Notes: generated by a model from the letters alone, not told the origin. A stretch of DNA of 38,153 bases from an uncultured Clostridiaceae bacterium (GCA_949927585.1 CATLFA010000016.1:1-38153); one strand, 5' to 3'; numbered from the stretch's first letter, positions 1-7,071 are shown. Numbers and translations are program-made.

Positions 1-997
1 CAGGAATTATGGCCTCTCCTGTTTCTTCATTAACTTTGATTTCTCCTTGCTCTTGTGGAGTAGGTGTTGTTGGCTTGATTGACCCATTATCAGTTAATTG
101 TTGTTGTGCAACCTGTTCAGTATTGGAATTTGTAAATTCTTTAGAATCAATGTATTCTCTATGACCATCGGCATCAAATGCAGCTTGATCATTAAGATAT
201 GCAGTTTGCAATTCGACAGACATAATTCCCCATTTAGATAGTAGGTGTCTTATAACAGTTTTTTTAGCCATTGCATCAAAATCTTTATACCAATAAGAGC
301 TATATTTCCATAAATCTTTTTGAGGAATTTCATCCTTAATATATCTGAAGTAATCTTCTAAATTAAATGCTTGTGAATATTGATTAGCATGATCCAACAT
401 TTCATCATAAGAGAAATAAACTGTCTTTTTAAAGCCATTTACTAATTCTAGTTCTCCTACATATCCAACTGTTTTGGCCTCTTTACGTTTTCTGTAATCA
501 TCAATCCATTTAAACTCATACTCTCCTAAAGGACTATATCCCAATAATTCACCTTCTTTAACTTCTGCAACATCTATTTTTCGATATTGACCTGAACGAA
601 TAGCAAGTTGAATATAACCCTTATAGCCTAATTGGAATTGTGCGGTTATTTTTACAACTTCTCTTTGCTTGGTTGCTGGATTCCATTTTTTCTCTTGATA
701 AGGAACCAAGTACACATAACCTAAAGAATTATTTATTGGAAAGTGTAAAACTTCTGCTTGCAATGCTGCAGACACAACAGACGTTTGATCACACTCTTGT
801 AATGTAGGATTTGTAGATACTGCACTAATAACATTTGCTATAAACTGTGTTCTACGTTTAGGATCATTTAAAGTTTTTTCAACTAACTTAGAACCTACCT
901 TTTCCATAAAATTTGAGAATGATTTGTATTGAGCAGGAGCATTTGCAGTTCCTGTTCCTTGTAGAGCATTTGCTCCAAAATTAGAATTATTTTGCAT
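1..997 (-). CDS. recT: RecT-family single-strand annealing protein (C-terminus cut by window edge)
   Basis: Phage recombinase of the RecT family, which anneals single-stranded DNA during recombination-dependent replication and repair. About 332 codons are open from the ATG at 997 to the left edge with no stop, so the C-terminus lies outside the window. The N-terminal half has the family pattern: a disordered Gln/Asn/Ala-rich start, then a block with NVISAVSTNPTLQECD, then the LGYVYLVPYQ and FQLGYKGYIQLAIRSG motifs at roughly residues 80-125. A Gln/Thr/Pro-rich tail follows from about residue 285, usual before the end of RecT. The start overlaps the upstream 54-aa gene by 11 bases, with GGGAAAAG just before it, so translation is probably coupled. 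It pairs with the RecF/SbcC-like ATPase gene just upstream, a recurrent combination in phages of Gram-positive hosts. Confidence 0.9.
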   Translation of the reverse strand, partial: MQNNSNFGANALQGTGTANAPAQYKSFSNFMEKVGSKLVEKTLNDPKRRTQFIANVISAVSTNPTLQECDQTSVVSAALQAEVLHFPINNSLGYVYLVPYQEKKWNPATKQREVVKITAQFQLGYKGYIQLAIRSGQYRKIDVAEVKEGELLGYSPLGEYEFKWIDDYRKRKEAKTVGYVGELELVNGFKKTVYFSYDEMLDHANQYSQAFNLEDYFRYIKDEIPQKDLWKYSSYWYKDFDAMAKKTVIRHLLSKWGIMSVELQTAYLNDQAAFDADGHREYIDSKEFTNSNTEQVAQQQLTDNGSIKPTTPTPQEQGEIKVNEETGEAIIP

Positions 998-1151
998 AAG
1001 TTTCTTTTCCCATCTTTCTTAAAATTTTATTTCTTAATCCTGTTGTCATCCGACTCCAGTCATTATTTGAAAGTTTACCTTCCTTTTTAAGCTTTACCCA
1101 TTCTTCAATTTGTGCATCTGAACAGGATAACGTATAAATGTTACTTCTCAT
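987..1151 (-). CDS. Small 54-aa hypothetical protein upstream of recT
   Basis: Short gene from the ATG at 1151 to the TAA at 987, preceded by AGAAAGGGAAAG eight bases before the start. The product is basic and probably helical, with IEEWVKLKKEGKLS in the middle and a Lys/Arg-rich end. It sits in a 16-bp gap after the ATPase stop and overlaps the recT start by 11 bases, which suggests a coupled ATPase / small protein / RecT operon. I do not recognise a family. The good ribosome site and coupling make it likely to be real, and an accessory role in recombination is only a guess from position. Confidence 0.7.
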   Translation of the reverse strand: MRSNIYTLSCSDAQIEEWVKLKKEGKLSNNDWSRMTTGLRNKILRKMGKETYAK

Positions 1152-1167
1152 TTTTTTCTTTCCCTTT

Positions 1168-3270
1168 CTATAAAATTGTGATTACCTTTTCACAAGATAC
1201 TCTAGTTCCTATAAGCTGCTCATTTGTTAAGTTTTTAACTTTTTCCAAATGAGCAATACCCTCTAACTTGTCTGTTAATATTGGCAAGCTATTTTTAGGA
1301 ACCTCAAATTCTTCTATTGCTATTTCTTTCAGTCTTTCTATGAACTTAATACCAACCTCTAGTTTCTTAGCCGTATTCACGCTCTTAAACTCAACTCCAT
1401 CTATAATTGCATAGCAAACTGGATTCAAATTTTCATTGGTTAGATTCTCTTCTAACATAACAAATTCAATACCAATCTTTTCAGTAGCCTTTTTATTAAG
1501 CTTTGAAATCATTGTATTAATGAAGTCGGTAACTCTGCCAAGTAAAAACTCATTGTCATTTAATTGTTTTATGTTAGCGTCGAGTTCTTTCTGCCATGCC
1601 ACTTTCTTAGCCCAGTCAGATTGTTTTACATATTCTGCCGCTAGATCTGTTTCAATATTTGCTAGCTCTTCTTCAATTGCTAAAACCTCAGATTGGATAT
1701 GCTCACGATTATGAACTAAAACTCTTTCCTTTTCATTTTTTAACTCTAGAATTTTTTGATCATAAATAACATAGTTATTTGGTACTTGATTTTTCTTTGT
1801 TACAAGTTCTTCATATTCTTTTTTTACAGATTCTAATCCAGAGGTATTTAAAGGTTCTTTTTCGGCCGTTTCTAAAGCATTTTTAGCCGCTAGCAATTCT
1901 TTTTCATACTCCAACAAAGACGCGCTAAATTTCGTTTTTTCAGTTTCTAATTTGTTAAGGTCTTTGTCATAAGCAAAGCACTGCTCCTTTAAAGTAGCTA
2001 TCTTAGAATTGCATTCTCGAATATTATTTTGTAAGTCCTCTACTTCAACTCTCTTTTCATATTCAAATCTTTTTAAATCCTCTTCACTTGCTGGAAAGGA
2101 TTCTCCACAATTTGGACATGTAAAATAGTTACTGTAGGTCTTTCCAATCGCTACATTAAGCTTAATAGCCATATCGGATTTTCTTTGTGTTAAATCTTTT
2201 GCTTCCAAAGAATAATTTTTAATCTTGTTACGATAATCATTTATTTTACTTTCTAAAGATCCAAGATTAGATTTTATTATTGAAATCTCAAGTTCAAGAC
2301 CACTTACTTTATTCTTATATTCTTCAGTTTTAGATTTAACAGCCATTGCTAGCTTTTGATTTTCAATTCTTGCCTTATCATCAAGTAGTTTTAACTGAGC
2401 GTTAATAGATGCTACTTCCTTTTGAATTGCAGTTTCTTTTAAAAGTTCCTGTTCCTTAATCTGGTAATCGATATCCTGAATAGCAAGTGTATGATCTGTT
2501 CCAATAAGAGAATTTTTTTGTAAAATCAATTTTTCTTTGGTAGCATTTAAAGAATTAGTCTTATCCATTGTGAATTCTTCAACTTCATTTACAGTTTCAA
2601 GCTTACTTTTTATATCTTTAACCTGATTTTTTATTTTGGTATTTTGATTATTTAGGTCTTTTTTCATAGAATCAAACTTACCCATATATTTAGACTCATA
2701 CGGCTTTAAATCATCAAATCCACACTCAAAGACTTCTTCATTAGAAATCTCACATCCTATTTTTGCTAACAAGCCTCTAAGTAACTCTGGTTTAAGTTTC
2801 TGCAAAGCATATAAGGGATCAACAAATAAATTAATCTCTTTTACCTCAGGTGCCTTAAATACTTCTTTAAAATCAAAGCATTCATATAAAAGATTTTTGA
2901 AATCCTCGACTTTATTTTGAATAACACCATTGACTAGCAAATCAGTAGTATGCCCGTTTGCTTTTCCTGATTCTCTACTAAATCTAGTTTTATAAATTTT
3001 GGTAAACTTTGTACCATTTTCAAAAGTGATAGAAACTTCAGTATGCATTCCCTTTTCATGATTTTTTGGTACAATAGTGTCCAAATCGTTTTCCCCATCT
3101 CCATACTTGTCTGTCAATAACATTCCTGTAATCATCCACATAAGTGCGTTCAATGTATTGGACTTTCCGATGCCATTTTCACCACTGAATATCACTGGAT
3201 TTGTTTCAAAATTATAGGTGGCATGGCCTATATTCTTAAAATTGCTAATTTCTAGCTGAACAATTTTCAT
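1168..3270 (-). CDS. RecF/SbcC-like AAA ATPase with coiled coil and zinc-hook motif
   Basis: 700-residue SMC-type ATPase. The N-terminus is the classic RecF/SbcC start (MKIVQLEISNFKNIG) followed by a Walker A, GENGIGKSNT, near residues 30-39. Residues about 170-640 are long heptad-rich coiled coil. A single CPNCG near residue 383, at the middle of the coil, matches a Rad50/SbcC zinc hook that would dimerise two molecules. The C-terminal Walker B region is near residue 665 (LPILTDKLEG), somewhat degenerate compared with the usual run of hydrophobics followed by D-E/D-D. By family it should bind DNA ends or gaps and hydrolyse ATP. Position directly upstream of recT suggests loading or processing of recombination substrates. 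No nuclease partner is visible in the window. The start follows AGGGGATATAAAA and the stop is TAG. Confidence 0.85.
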   Translation of the reverse strand: MKIVQLEISNFKNIGHATYNFETNPVIFSGENGIGKSNTLNALMWMITGMLLTDKYGDGENDLDTIVPKNHEKGMHTEVSITFENGTKFTKIYKTRFSRESGKANGHTTDLLVNGVIQNKVEDFKNLLYECFDFKEVFKAPEVKEINLFVDPLYALQKLKPELLRGLLAKIGCEISNEEVFECGFDDLKPYESKYMGKFDSMKKDLNNQNTKIKNQVKDIKSKLETVNEVEEFTMDKTNSLNATKEKLILQKNSLIGTDHTLAIQDIDYQIKEQELLKETAIQKEVASINAQLKLLDDKARIENQKLAMAVKSKTEEYKNKVSGLELEISIIKSNLGSLESKINDYRNKIKNYSLEAKDLTQRKSDMAIKLNVAIGKTYSNYFTCPNCGESFPASEEDLKRFEYEKRVEVEDLQNNIRECNSKIATLKEQCFAYDKDLNKLETEKTKFSASLLEYEKELLAAKNALETAEKEPLNTSGLESVKKEYEELVTKKNQVPNNYVIYDQKILELKNEKERVLVHNREHIQSEVLAIEEELANIETDLAAEYVKQSDWAKKVAWQKELDANIKQLNDNEFLLGRVTDFINTMISKLNKKATEKIGIEFVMLEENLTNENLNPVCYAIIDGVEFKSVNTAKKLEVGIKFIERLKEIAIEEFEVPKNSLPILTDKLEGIAHLEKVKNLTNEQLIGTRVSCEKVITIL

Positions 3271-3272
3271 TT

Positions 3273-3536
3273 TTATATCCCCTTCATTTCCTTTAATATT
3301 TCTGCAAATCTTCCGATTTCCCTATCTGGATCAAGTCCCATAGCTTTTAAAACAGCGTCTCTTTTAACCTTTTTAGGAAGAACCTTGATTACTCCACCAT
3401 GTACTATTGCAGCTTCCTGGTGGATTCTAACAGCTGTATTAGATCCACAATTAGCATATAACTTTATGTCTGTGTTTTCCCAAACTGGTTTAATTAATAG
3501 TTCTAGTTTCTTTTTAATCACATTATCTATTTCCAT
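3273..3536 (-). CDS. Small early protein, 87 aa, unknown function
   Basis: Start chosen at the ATG at 3536 because AGAAGGGGG lies six bases upstream; an upstream in-frame start would put this ribosome site inside the gene. The product has a charged helical N-terminus, a middle with YANCGSNTAVRIH, and a basic LPKKVKRD segment, then an Asp/Arg-rich helical end. Only two bases separate its stop from the ATPase start, so the two are co-translated. I do not recognise the family. Size and place would fit a small partner of the ATPase/RecT system, which is inference from location only. Confidence 0.7.
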   Translation of the reverse strand: MEIDNVIKKKLELLIKPVWENTDIKLYANCGSNTAVRIHQEAAIVHGGVIKVLPKKVKRDAVLKAMGLDPDREIGRFAEILKEMKGI

Positions 3537-3586
3537 TTTGAACCCCCTTCTTTGTGTTCTATAAGTGCACAAAATAAATAAAAAAA

Positions 3587-3790
3587 TTAAATTAGGTCAT
3601 CTAGCATAATCTTTCTTCCAGAAATAGTTAAATTTCTCTCGTTCAATGTGTCTCGAATCTTAACTAACTCTGAAACATCAAAGGAGCCATTTTCTTTGTT
3701 TATATATGCGCGAACACTTATCTTAAGAACTTTTGCCATTTCTTCTTGAGTCATATTAACCATAACTCTATATCCTTTTACTTTATTCAT
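3587..3790 (-). CDS. Small XRE-type helix-turn-helix protein (Cro-like candidate)
   Basis: 67-residue protein that is almost only an HTH domain: MTQEEMAKVLKISVRAYINKEN gives the two DNA-reading helices near residues 14-35, and a third helix follows. The start at 3790 is set by a near-perfect AAAGGAGGTGATACAA site. Small XRE proteins in the early operon opposite cI are typically Cro-like regulators or Arc/excision factors. Here it lies 2 kb into the leftward early transcript rather than next to the operators, so a role as Cro is uncertain. A 28-bp AT-rich inverted repeat and the sequence ATGGTTAATCAT lie just upstream and could be its own site. Confidence 0.8.
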   Translation of the reverse strand: MNKVKGYRVMVNMTQEEMAKVLKISVRAYINKENGSFDVSELVKIRDTLNERNLTISGRKIMLDDLI

Positions 3791-3844
3791 TTGTATCACC
3801 TCCTTTTTATCATTCAAAAGTAGTAATGGTTAATCATCGATTGC

Positions 3845-3872
3845 AAGGAAAATTTTTTCCGAATTTTTCCTT
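3845..3872. repeat. Inverted repeat upstream of the small HTH gene
   Basis: AAGGAAAA and TTTTTCCTT arms pair around an AT-rich centre that also contains GGAAAA-TT-TTTTCC. It lies between the Gly-rich repeat gene and the HTH gene. It may be a weak transcription attenuator or an operator. No clean T-tract follows it on the minus strand, so I do not call it a terminator. Confidence 0.4.
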
Positions 3873-3899
3873 TCTTAAAATTACTTTTTTTATTATGAT

Positions 3900-4565
3900 T
3901 TAATAATAATCTTCCAAACGTTTGACGATTTCTCCACCAAAATCGTTCTTACAAAGCTCAATAAATTCTTTAACAGTGAATTTATCTTCAAGACTTAAAT
4001 CATTGTTTTTCACAAAAGTATTTCGTCCTTGTAGACAACTTCCAGTTAATATGTGATGCCAGGTGAAAAACTCACTTCCTAAATATTTATCATTAGAATT
4101 GAAATGCTTTCTAAACTCTTTTATTCTTTCTTCAACATCCAATTCTTCAAATATTTTTTCTTGTAAGCTTTGGAAAGCTTCTTTTAAAGTGGTTCCATGA
4201 GCAAATTTATTATTTCCTTTTACGACGAAAGTTTTTTCTAATGTTAGATCTTTATTCAAAATATATCCACTAGCAATATTTCCACGAATATGTTTAATAA
4301 TAGTTTGAATAGTATCTATAATCCAAACTTTATGTTGATTATAATATGATATACCAGAGCCATAGCCAGAGCCATAGCCATAGCCATCGCCATAGCCATA
4401 GCCAGAGCCATAGCCAGAGCCATCGCCATAGCCATAGCCAGAGCCATAGCCATAGCCAGAGCCATCGCCAGAGCCATCGCCATAGCCAGAGCCAGAGCCA
4501 TCGCCATAGCCAGAGCCAGAGCCACTTTCTACTTTAAGCCATTCTTCAATTAACTTCTCGTCCAT
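3900..4565 (-). CDS. Gly-Tyr/Ser/Asp repeat protein with conserved C-terminal domain
   Basis: 221-residue protein in three parts: a short helical start (MDEKLIEEWLKVES), then about 57 residues in which every second residue is Gly and the partner is Ser, Tyr or Asp, then a globular domain of about 145 residues. The domain contains VWIIDTIQTIIKHIRGNIA, FVVKGNNKFAHGTTLKEAF and WHHILTGSC. From memory, proteins with the same GYGDGSG prefix and this IDxVQTII / FAHGxTLKEA / TGSCxxGR domain are frequent in gut phages and elements, with no known function that I can name. The start overlaps the DUF6948 gene by 16 bases and has only a weak ribosome site, so expression is probably coupled to that gene. 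The low-complexity segment could be flexible or phase-separating; that is speculation. Confidence 0.75.
   Translation of the reverse strand: MDEKLIEEWLKVESGSGSGYGDGSGSGYGDGSGDGSGYGYGSGYGYGDGSGYGSGYGYGDGYGYGSGYGSGISYYNQHKVWIIDTIQTIIKHIRGNIASGYILNKDLTLEKTFVVKGNNKFAHGTTLKEAFQSLQEKIFEELDVEERIKEFRKHFNSNDKYLGSEFFTWHHILTGSCLQGRNTFVKNNDLSLEDKFTVKEFIELCKNDFGGEIVKRLEDYY
4354..4523 (-). repeat. Hexanucleotide coding microsatellite (GGC-NNT units)
   Basis: About 28 head-to-tail six-base units of the form GGC followed by TCT, TAT or GAT on the minus strand, encoding Gly-Ser, Gly-Tyr or Gly-Asp. Gly is always GGC here although the rest of the genome strongly prefers A/T-ending codons, so base composition is unlike the neighbours. 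The period is a multiple of three, so slippage would change protein length without a frameshift. The regular unit also keeps other frames open, producing spurious Ala-Met-Ala-Leu and Ser-His-Ser-Gln reading frames that are not genes. Confidence 0.9.
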
Positions 4566-4846
4566 GCTTCAACACCATTAATAACTGCAATCGCTTTTTC
4601 AGTACATGGAATAACCTCAATACAATCTAAAATAGTAAGAGATTCAACTGCAATAGTAAACTTACAATTTTCTGGGCGCATAGTTCCAATAGTTGCAACA
4701 TCACTTAAACTATTTGCTCCATCCCAATACCATAATCTACGACAATTTCCTATCGTAACCTCTTGTCCATTTCTTTCTAGCAATTCACCATAGAATACTC
4801 CACTTCTATCGCCTCTAAAAATATACTTTTGTTTTTCATTTGCCAT
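4550..4846 (-). CDS. DUF6948-like small protein
   Basis: 98-residue protein with a compact beta-rich pattern: VFYGELLERNGQEVTI, then the hallmark RRLWYWDGANSLSDVATIGT, then CKFTIAV and an IEVIPCTEKA end. From memory this matches phage and mobile-element proteins labelled DUF6948; no activity is known to me. The start is set by TTAGGAGGATAATAAA. It overlaps the downstream Gly-repeat gene by 16 bases, and I recall the two families sitting together in other gut elements, which suggests they work as a pair. Confidence 0.75.
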   Translation of the reverse strand: MANEKQKYIFRGDRSGVFYGELLERNGQEVTIGNCRRLWYWDGANSLSDVATIGTMRPENCKFTIAVESLTILDCIEVIPCTEKAIAVINGVEAWTRS

Positions 4847-4850
4847 TTTA

Positions 4851-4994
4851 TTATCCTCCTAATTTATTATTTTTTTTGGTATGGCTACCAAGACCGCTTG
4901 CTGCAGCTATTTGTTTATTTGGCTCAGGGACAATACTAAATATTGTATGAGTAGCGGTTTCGACTCTTGCCAAAAAGTCATCATCAGTTGGCTT
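4851..4994 (-). other. In-frame open extension after the amber stop of the RHH-like gene
   Basis: Directly after the TAG of the upstream gene the same frame continues for 47 sense codons (KPTDDDFLARVETATHTI near its start, IVPEPNKQ in its middle) to a TAA at 4851-4853, and the end of the frame doubles as the ribosome site of the DUF6948 gene. The composition looks protein-like and better than expected for AT-rich spacer. It is either a C-terminal tail lost through a nonsense mutation, a readthrough product, or chance. Other genes in the window (ATPase, several right-arm genes) use TAG as an ordinary stop, so global TAG recoding is unlikely. Confidence 0.5.
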
Positions 4995-5204
4995 CTATAA
5001 TTCTTCTATTTCTTCTTTAACTACTTCAATATGTTCTAGAGCCCAAACTAAAGCAATTCTAACTACATCAGTTAGACCTCTACTTGTAGCTAAAGCAATT
5101 TCTTCATATTGTTTTCTCACCATGGGACTAACCCTACAACTCAAATGTTCTGACAACACATCCTTTTCCTCATCTAATTGTGTAATCAAAAGTTTTTCTT
5201 GCAT
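4995..5204 (-). CDS. Ribbon-helix-helix-like small protein ending at an amber codon
   Basis: 69-residue product starting after GAAAGGAGGAAATAGAT. Residues about 22-60 read as a short strand (HLSCRVSPM) followed by two helices (VRKQYEEIALATSRG, LTDVVRIALVWALEHIE), the layout of CopG/Arc-type DNA-binding proteins, which act as dimers. The stop is TAG and the frame continues open for 47 more codons. The 5' leader carries a 15-bp stem that ends nine bases before the ribosome site, so its translation may be controlled by RNA structure or by protein bound to the dyad. The DNA-binding call is a pattern judgement, moderate only. Confidence 0.6.
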   Translation of the reverse strand: MQEKLLITQLDEEKDVLSEHLSCRVSPMVRKQYEEIALATSRGLTDVVRIALVWALEHIEVVKEEIEEL

Positions 5205-5221
5205 ATCTATTTCCTCCTTTC

Positions 5222-5342
5222 ATCCTGCGCCAGTTATCCGTAAAATTGATAAGAGATAATATATAAAAATTTAACTAGCGCAGGATTGTTTTGGACCTTT
5301 AAGTCCGACGTCTCGCGACGTTTCGTCTTAATCTTCAAAGAC
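5222..5342 (-). promoter_or_regulatory. Structured leader: four consecutive stem-loops before the RHH-like gene
   Basis: Read as RNA on the minus strand, four hairpins follow one another. First GUCUU/AAGAC (5325-5342). Then ACGUC-GCGA-GACGU (5308-5321), a perfect stem with a GNRA tetraloop. Then GGAC/GUCC (5293-5306). Last a 15-bp stem (5272-5286 with 5222-5236, one G-U wobble) with a 35-nt AT-rich loop. The last stem ends close to the Shine-Dalgarno of the next gene. The GC-rich stems stand out in AT-rich surroundings. The element could be an attenuator, a put-like antitermination RNA, or a DNA site such as a replication origin; the sequence alone cannot decide. Confidence 0.6.
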
Positions 5343-5357
5343 TCTTCAGGGACTCTT

Positions 5358-5585
5358 TTATAGTGTTGTATATTCGGATATTTTACAATTTGGATGCTTT
5401 GCAAGTTCAGCTTTTATTTGTTCTTTATAAGGTGATAATTCTATTCTTTCATCATAACTTAAAGCAAAATGCTTTCCCATAGCTATCGACCTTTCCCTAT
5501 AAGTCATATCTCTTGTGTCACACATAATAGCCTCAGTTAAAATATACGCTGTGTTTTCTTTTTCATCAAAATCAACTATTTTCAT
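5358..5585 (-). CDS. Small early protein, 75 aa, unknown function
   Basis: Start taken at the ATG at 5585, 11 bases after GGAGG; an in-frame ATG 18 bases earlier has no ribosome site. The product is soluble and acidic to neutral, with a strand-like start (MKIVDFDEKENTAYIL), a middle MCDTRDMTYRERSIAM and a helical Lys/Glu end containing HPNC. It is part of the leftward early operon, directly after the first gene. No family recognised. Confidence 0.65.
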   Translation of the reverse strand: MKIVDFDEKENTAYILTEAIMCDTRDMTYRERSIAMGKHFALSYDERIELSPYKEQIKAELAKHPNCKISEYTTL

Positions 5586-5602
5586 CTTTGCTCTTTCCTC
5601 CA

Positions 5603-5821
5603 TTAATTTTTTTTATGAATGTTATTGATTTTTTCTTTATTTAATTTTTCTGCTATAGGCCTAATACCTTTATACTTTAAATCAAAAATAAGCCATCTAA
5701 TCTCTTTTAAAAAGTCATCATTATGATTGTCTACTTCTTGAAGGACATCACTTATTAAATCATAAGCTTCCCAAAGTAACTCACTAGTCCTAGATATAAT
5801 TTCCTCTTTTGTTTTATTCAT
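5603..5821 (-). CDS. First gene of the leftward early operon, 72-aa helical protein
   Basis: Starts at 5821 after GGGAGAAAG, about 40 bases from the leftward early promoter, so it is the first early gene made. The product is nearly all helix, amphipathic and charged (KEEIISRTSELLWEAYDLISD at its start, then LKEIRWLIFDLKYKG), with no HTH motif that I can see. Position is that of cro in lambda-like switches, but the sequence does not look like Cro. It could be an antirepressor or an early host-takeover protein; this is a guess from position. Confidence 0.65.
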   Translation of the reverse strand: MNKTKEEIISRTSELLWEAYDLISDVLQEVDNHNDDFLKEIRWLIFDLKYKGIRPIAEKLNKEKINNIHKKN

Positions 5822-5841
5822 TTCACTTTCTCCCTTTTTGT

Positions 5842-5937
5842 GCACCATAAGTGCTTTGTATCAACATTTTAGCACAAATAGTGCAAATTGTAAACATATT
5901 TTTTCACTTTTTGTGCACAAAATTGCACTATTTGTGC
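5842..5937. promoter_or_regulatory. Three-site operator array of the cI-like repressor (GCAC-N5-GTGC)
   Basis: Three 13-bp dyads share the consensus GCAC-N5-GTGC: 5842-5854 (spacer CATAA), 5872-5884 (AAATA) and 5925-5937 (TATTT). The second and third are exact reverse complements of each other. Extra GTGCAC half-sites occur at 5913-5918. The second lies inside the spacer of the leftward promoter, the third overlaps the -35 of the rightward promoter, and the first lies just past the leftward start site. This is the classic geometry of a lysogeny switch. Confidence 0.85.
5866..5894 (-). promoter_or_regulatory. Leftward early promoter
   Basis: TTTACA (5889-5894) and TAAAAT (5866-5871) on the minus strand with a 17-base spacer. 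The spacer is almost filled by the operator at 5872-5884, so a bound repressor should block RNA polymerase. It would drive the early genes from 5821 leftward to recT. Confidence 0.75.
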
Positions 5938-5951
5938 ATTTGTAATAAAAT
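5923..5951 (+). promoter_or_regulatory. Rightward promoter of the repressor-integrase operon
   Basis: TTGCAC (5923-5928) and TAAAAT (5946-5951) with a 17-base spacer, 21 bases before the repressor start. The operator at 5925-5937 overlaps the -35, implying that the repressor also controls its own synthesis. Confidence 0.75.
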
Positions 5952-5971
5952 TATATAAAGAGGTGAGGATG

Positions 5972-6313
5972 ATGAGCAATAGGCTGCGCGATTTGCGCAA
6001 AGAAAAAAGGTTAACACTTCGTGATTTAGCAGAGAAAGTAAATATCTCATATTCTAACATTGCTATGATTGAAAGAGGTGAGAGAAATTTCACTTCAGAT
6101 AGTCTCATAATATTTTCAAATTTTTTTAACGTTTCTACTGACTATCTTCTAGGTAAAACAAATGATAAGAATATCTCATTGTCAAAAGAAAGAATTCCAT
6201 CAGCTAATGATATAGATATTGCATTTTATAATCAACATGGAATTGTTACAGAGGAACAAAAAAAAGAGGTCGAAAGTTTTCTTAAATATATTAGTTCAAG
6301 AGAGGAAAAGTAA
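5972..6313 (+). CDS. cI-like XRE repressor
   Basis: 113-residue lysogeny repressor. Residues about 4-60 are a textbook HTH_XRE domain (LRDLRKEKRLTLRDLAEKVN, then ISYSNIAMIERGER), and the end of the domain has the DYLLGK motif typical of this family. A short charged C-terminal helix may serve for dimerisation; there is no LexA-like autoprotease domain. Start chosen at 5972, six bases after AGAGGTG; ATG at 5969 and GTG at 5963 are alternatives. It heads the rightward operon with an ImmA-like protease downstream, the pair used in ICEBs1-type switches, so induction may proceed by proteolysis rather than by RecA-driven self-cleavage. That link is inference. Confidence 0.9.
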   Translation: MSNRLRDLRKEKRLTLRDLAEKVNISYSNIAMIERGERNFTSDSLIIFSNFFNVSTDYLLGKTNDKNISLSKERIPSANDIDIAFYNQHGIVTEEQKKEVESFLKYISSREEK

Positions 6314-6330
6314 CCAAGAGGAGATAATTT

Positions 6331-7071
6331 ATGAATTATTTTGAAGAATTCAAAAAAGCTATTTTTCCAGTTAAAAATAATGAAAAAATAGAAAAGATGT
6401 CTGGTGAAAAAATATTAAAATTATGTAATTCAAATGCTTGTGATTTTTTTAAAAAACATACAGATACGACTGAATCATTTCCAATTTTCACATACTTAGC
6501 CTTAAATGACTTGTATTCAAATTTGGATAGGTCAGAGAAAAAAATAGTAGATGATTTCTATTATGAACTACCCACAAAAGACATAAAAGATAATTTACAT
6601 TATGTGAATGGTTTGATGTACTATGGTTTCACTAGTTTAATAGATGACTTAATAATTTTTTATGAACCTTTGATTCCTATCAATCCATTTAGATGTGAAG
6701 AGATAGTATATTATATGAATGATAAATATACAACTAATAATTATGAAAAAGCACTTAATTTTACACATTTTGCTGAAATGATATATAAAAAATGTCCTAA
6801 GGACGAAAGACATCTTTATTTAGTAGCCAAATATGGTTTATTAGCTTATGATTTAAAAAATGATTGGTTAAATCTTTGGAAAGTAAAACCAGTTATTAGA
6901 TTGGACTATTTTTGGATATCATTATGCAATGTTCTAAAAAAATTAAAACGGTATGATGAGGCAATTGATATTGCAAAAACAGGAATAAAATATGATGCTT
7001 ATGACATTAGTAATGGTGGTTGGCAGTCAAGACTAGAAAAATTACAAAAAGCTAAAGAGAAATATAATTGA
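6331..7071 (+). CDS. Lysogeny-operon helical (TPR-like) protein, unknown function
   Basis: 246-residue soluble protein 17 bases after the repressor, with AGAGGAGATAATTT before its start. It is rich in Lys, Asn, Tyr and aromatic residues. The second half shows helix pairs reminiscent of TPR repeats (YEKALNFTHFAEMIYKKCP and YDEAIDIAKTGIKYDAYDI). I recognise no catalytic motif. Co-transcribed with cI and the protease, so it is expected to be made in the lysogen, which makes a lysogenic-conversion, immunity or phage-exclusion role possible. That is inference from the operon only. Confidence 0.7.
   Translation: MNYFEEFKKAIFPVKNNEKIEKMSGEKILKLCNSNACDFFKKHTDTTESFPIFTYLALNDLYSNLDRSEKKIVDDFYYELPTKDIKDNLHYVNGLMYYGFTSLIDDLIIFYEPLIPINPFRCEEIVYYMNDKYTTNNYEKALNFTHFAEMIYKKCPKDERHLYLVAKYGLLAYDLKNDWLNLWKVKPVIRLDYFWISLCNVLKKLKRYDEAIDIAKTGIKYDAYDISNGGWQSRLEKLQKAKEKYN

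Noticed and set aside
1168..3270. Stand-alone anti-phage defence ATPase
   Set aside because: Zinc-hook ATPase sits in an operon with recT and no effector nuclease; a recombination role is simpler.
4354..4523. CRISPR-like repeat array
   Set aside because: Six-base units with no spacers, inside a coding gene; no cas genes in the window.
4316..4537. Open frames coding Ala-Met-Ala-Leu repeats (minus) and Ser-His-Ser-Gln repeats (plus)
   Set aside because: Shadows of the hexanucleotide repeat; the frame linked to a conserved C-terminal domain is the real one.
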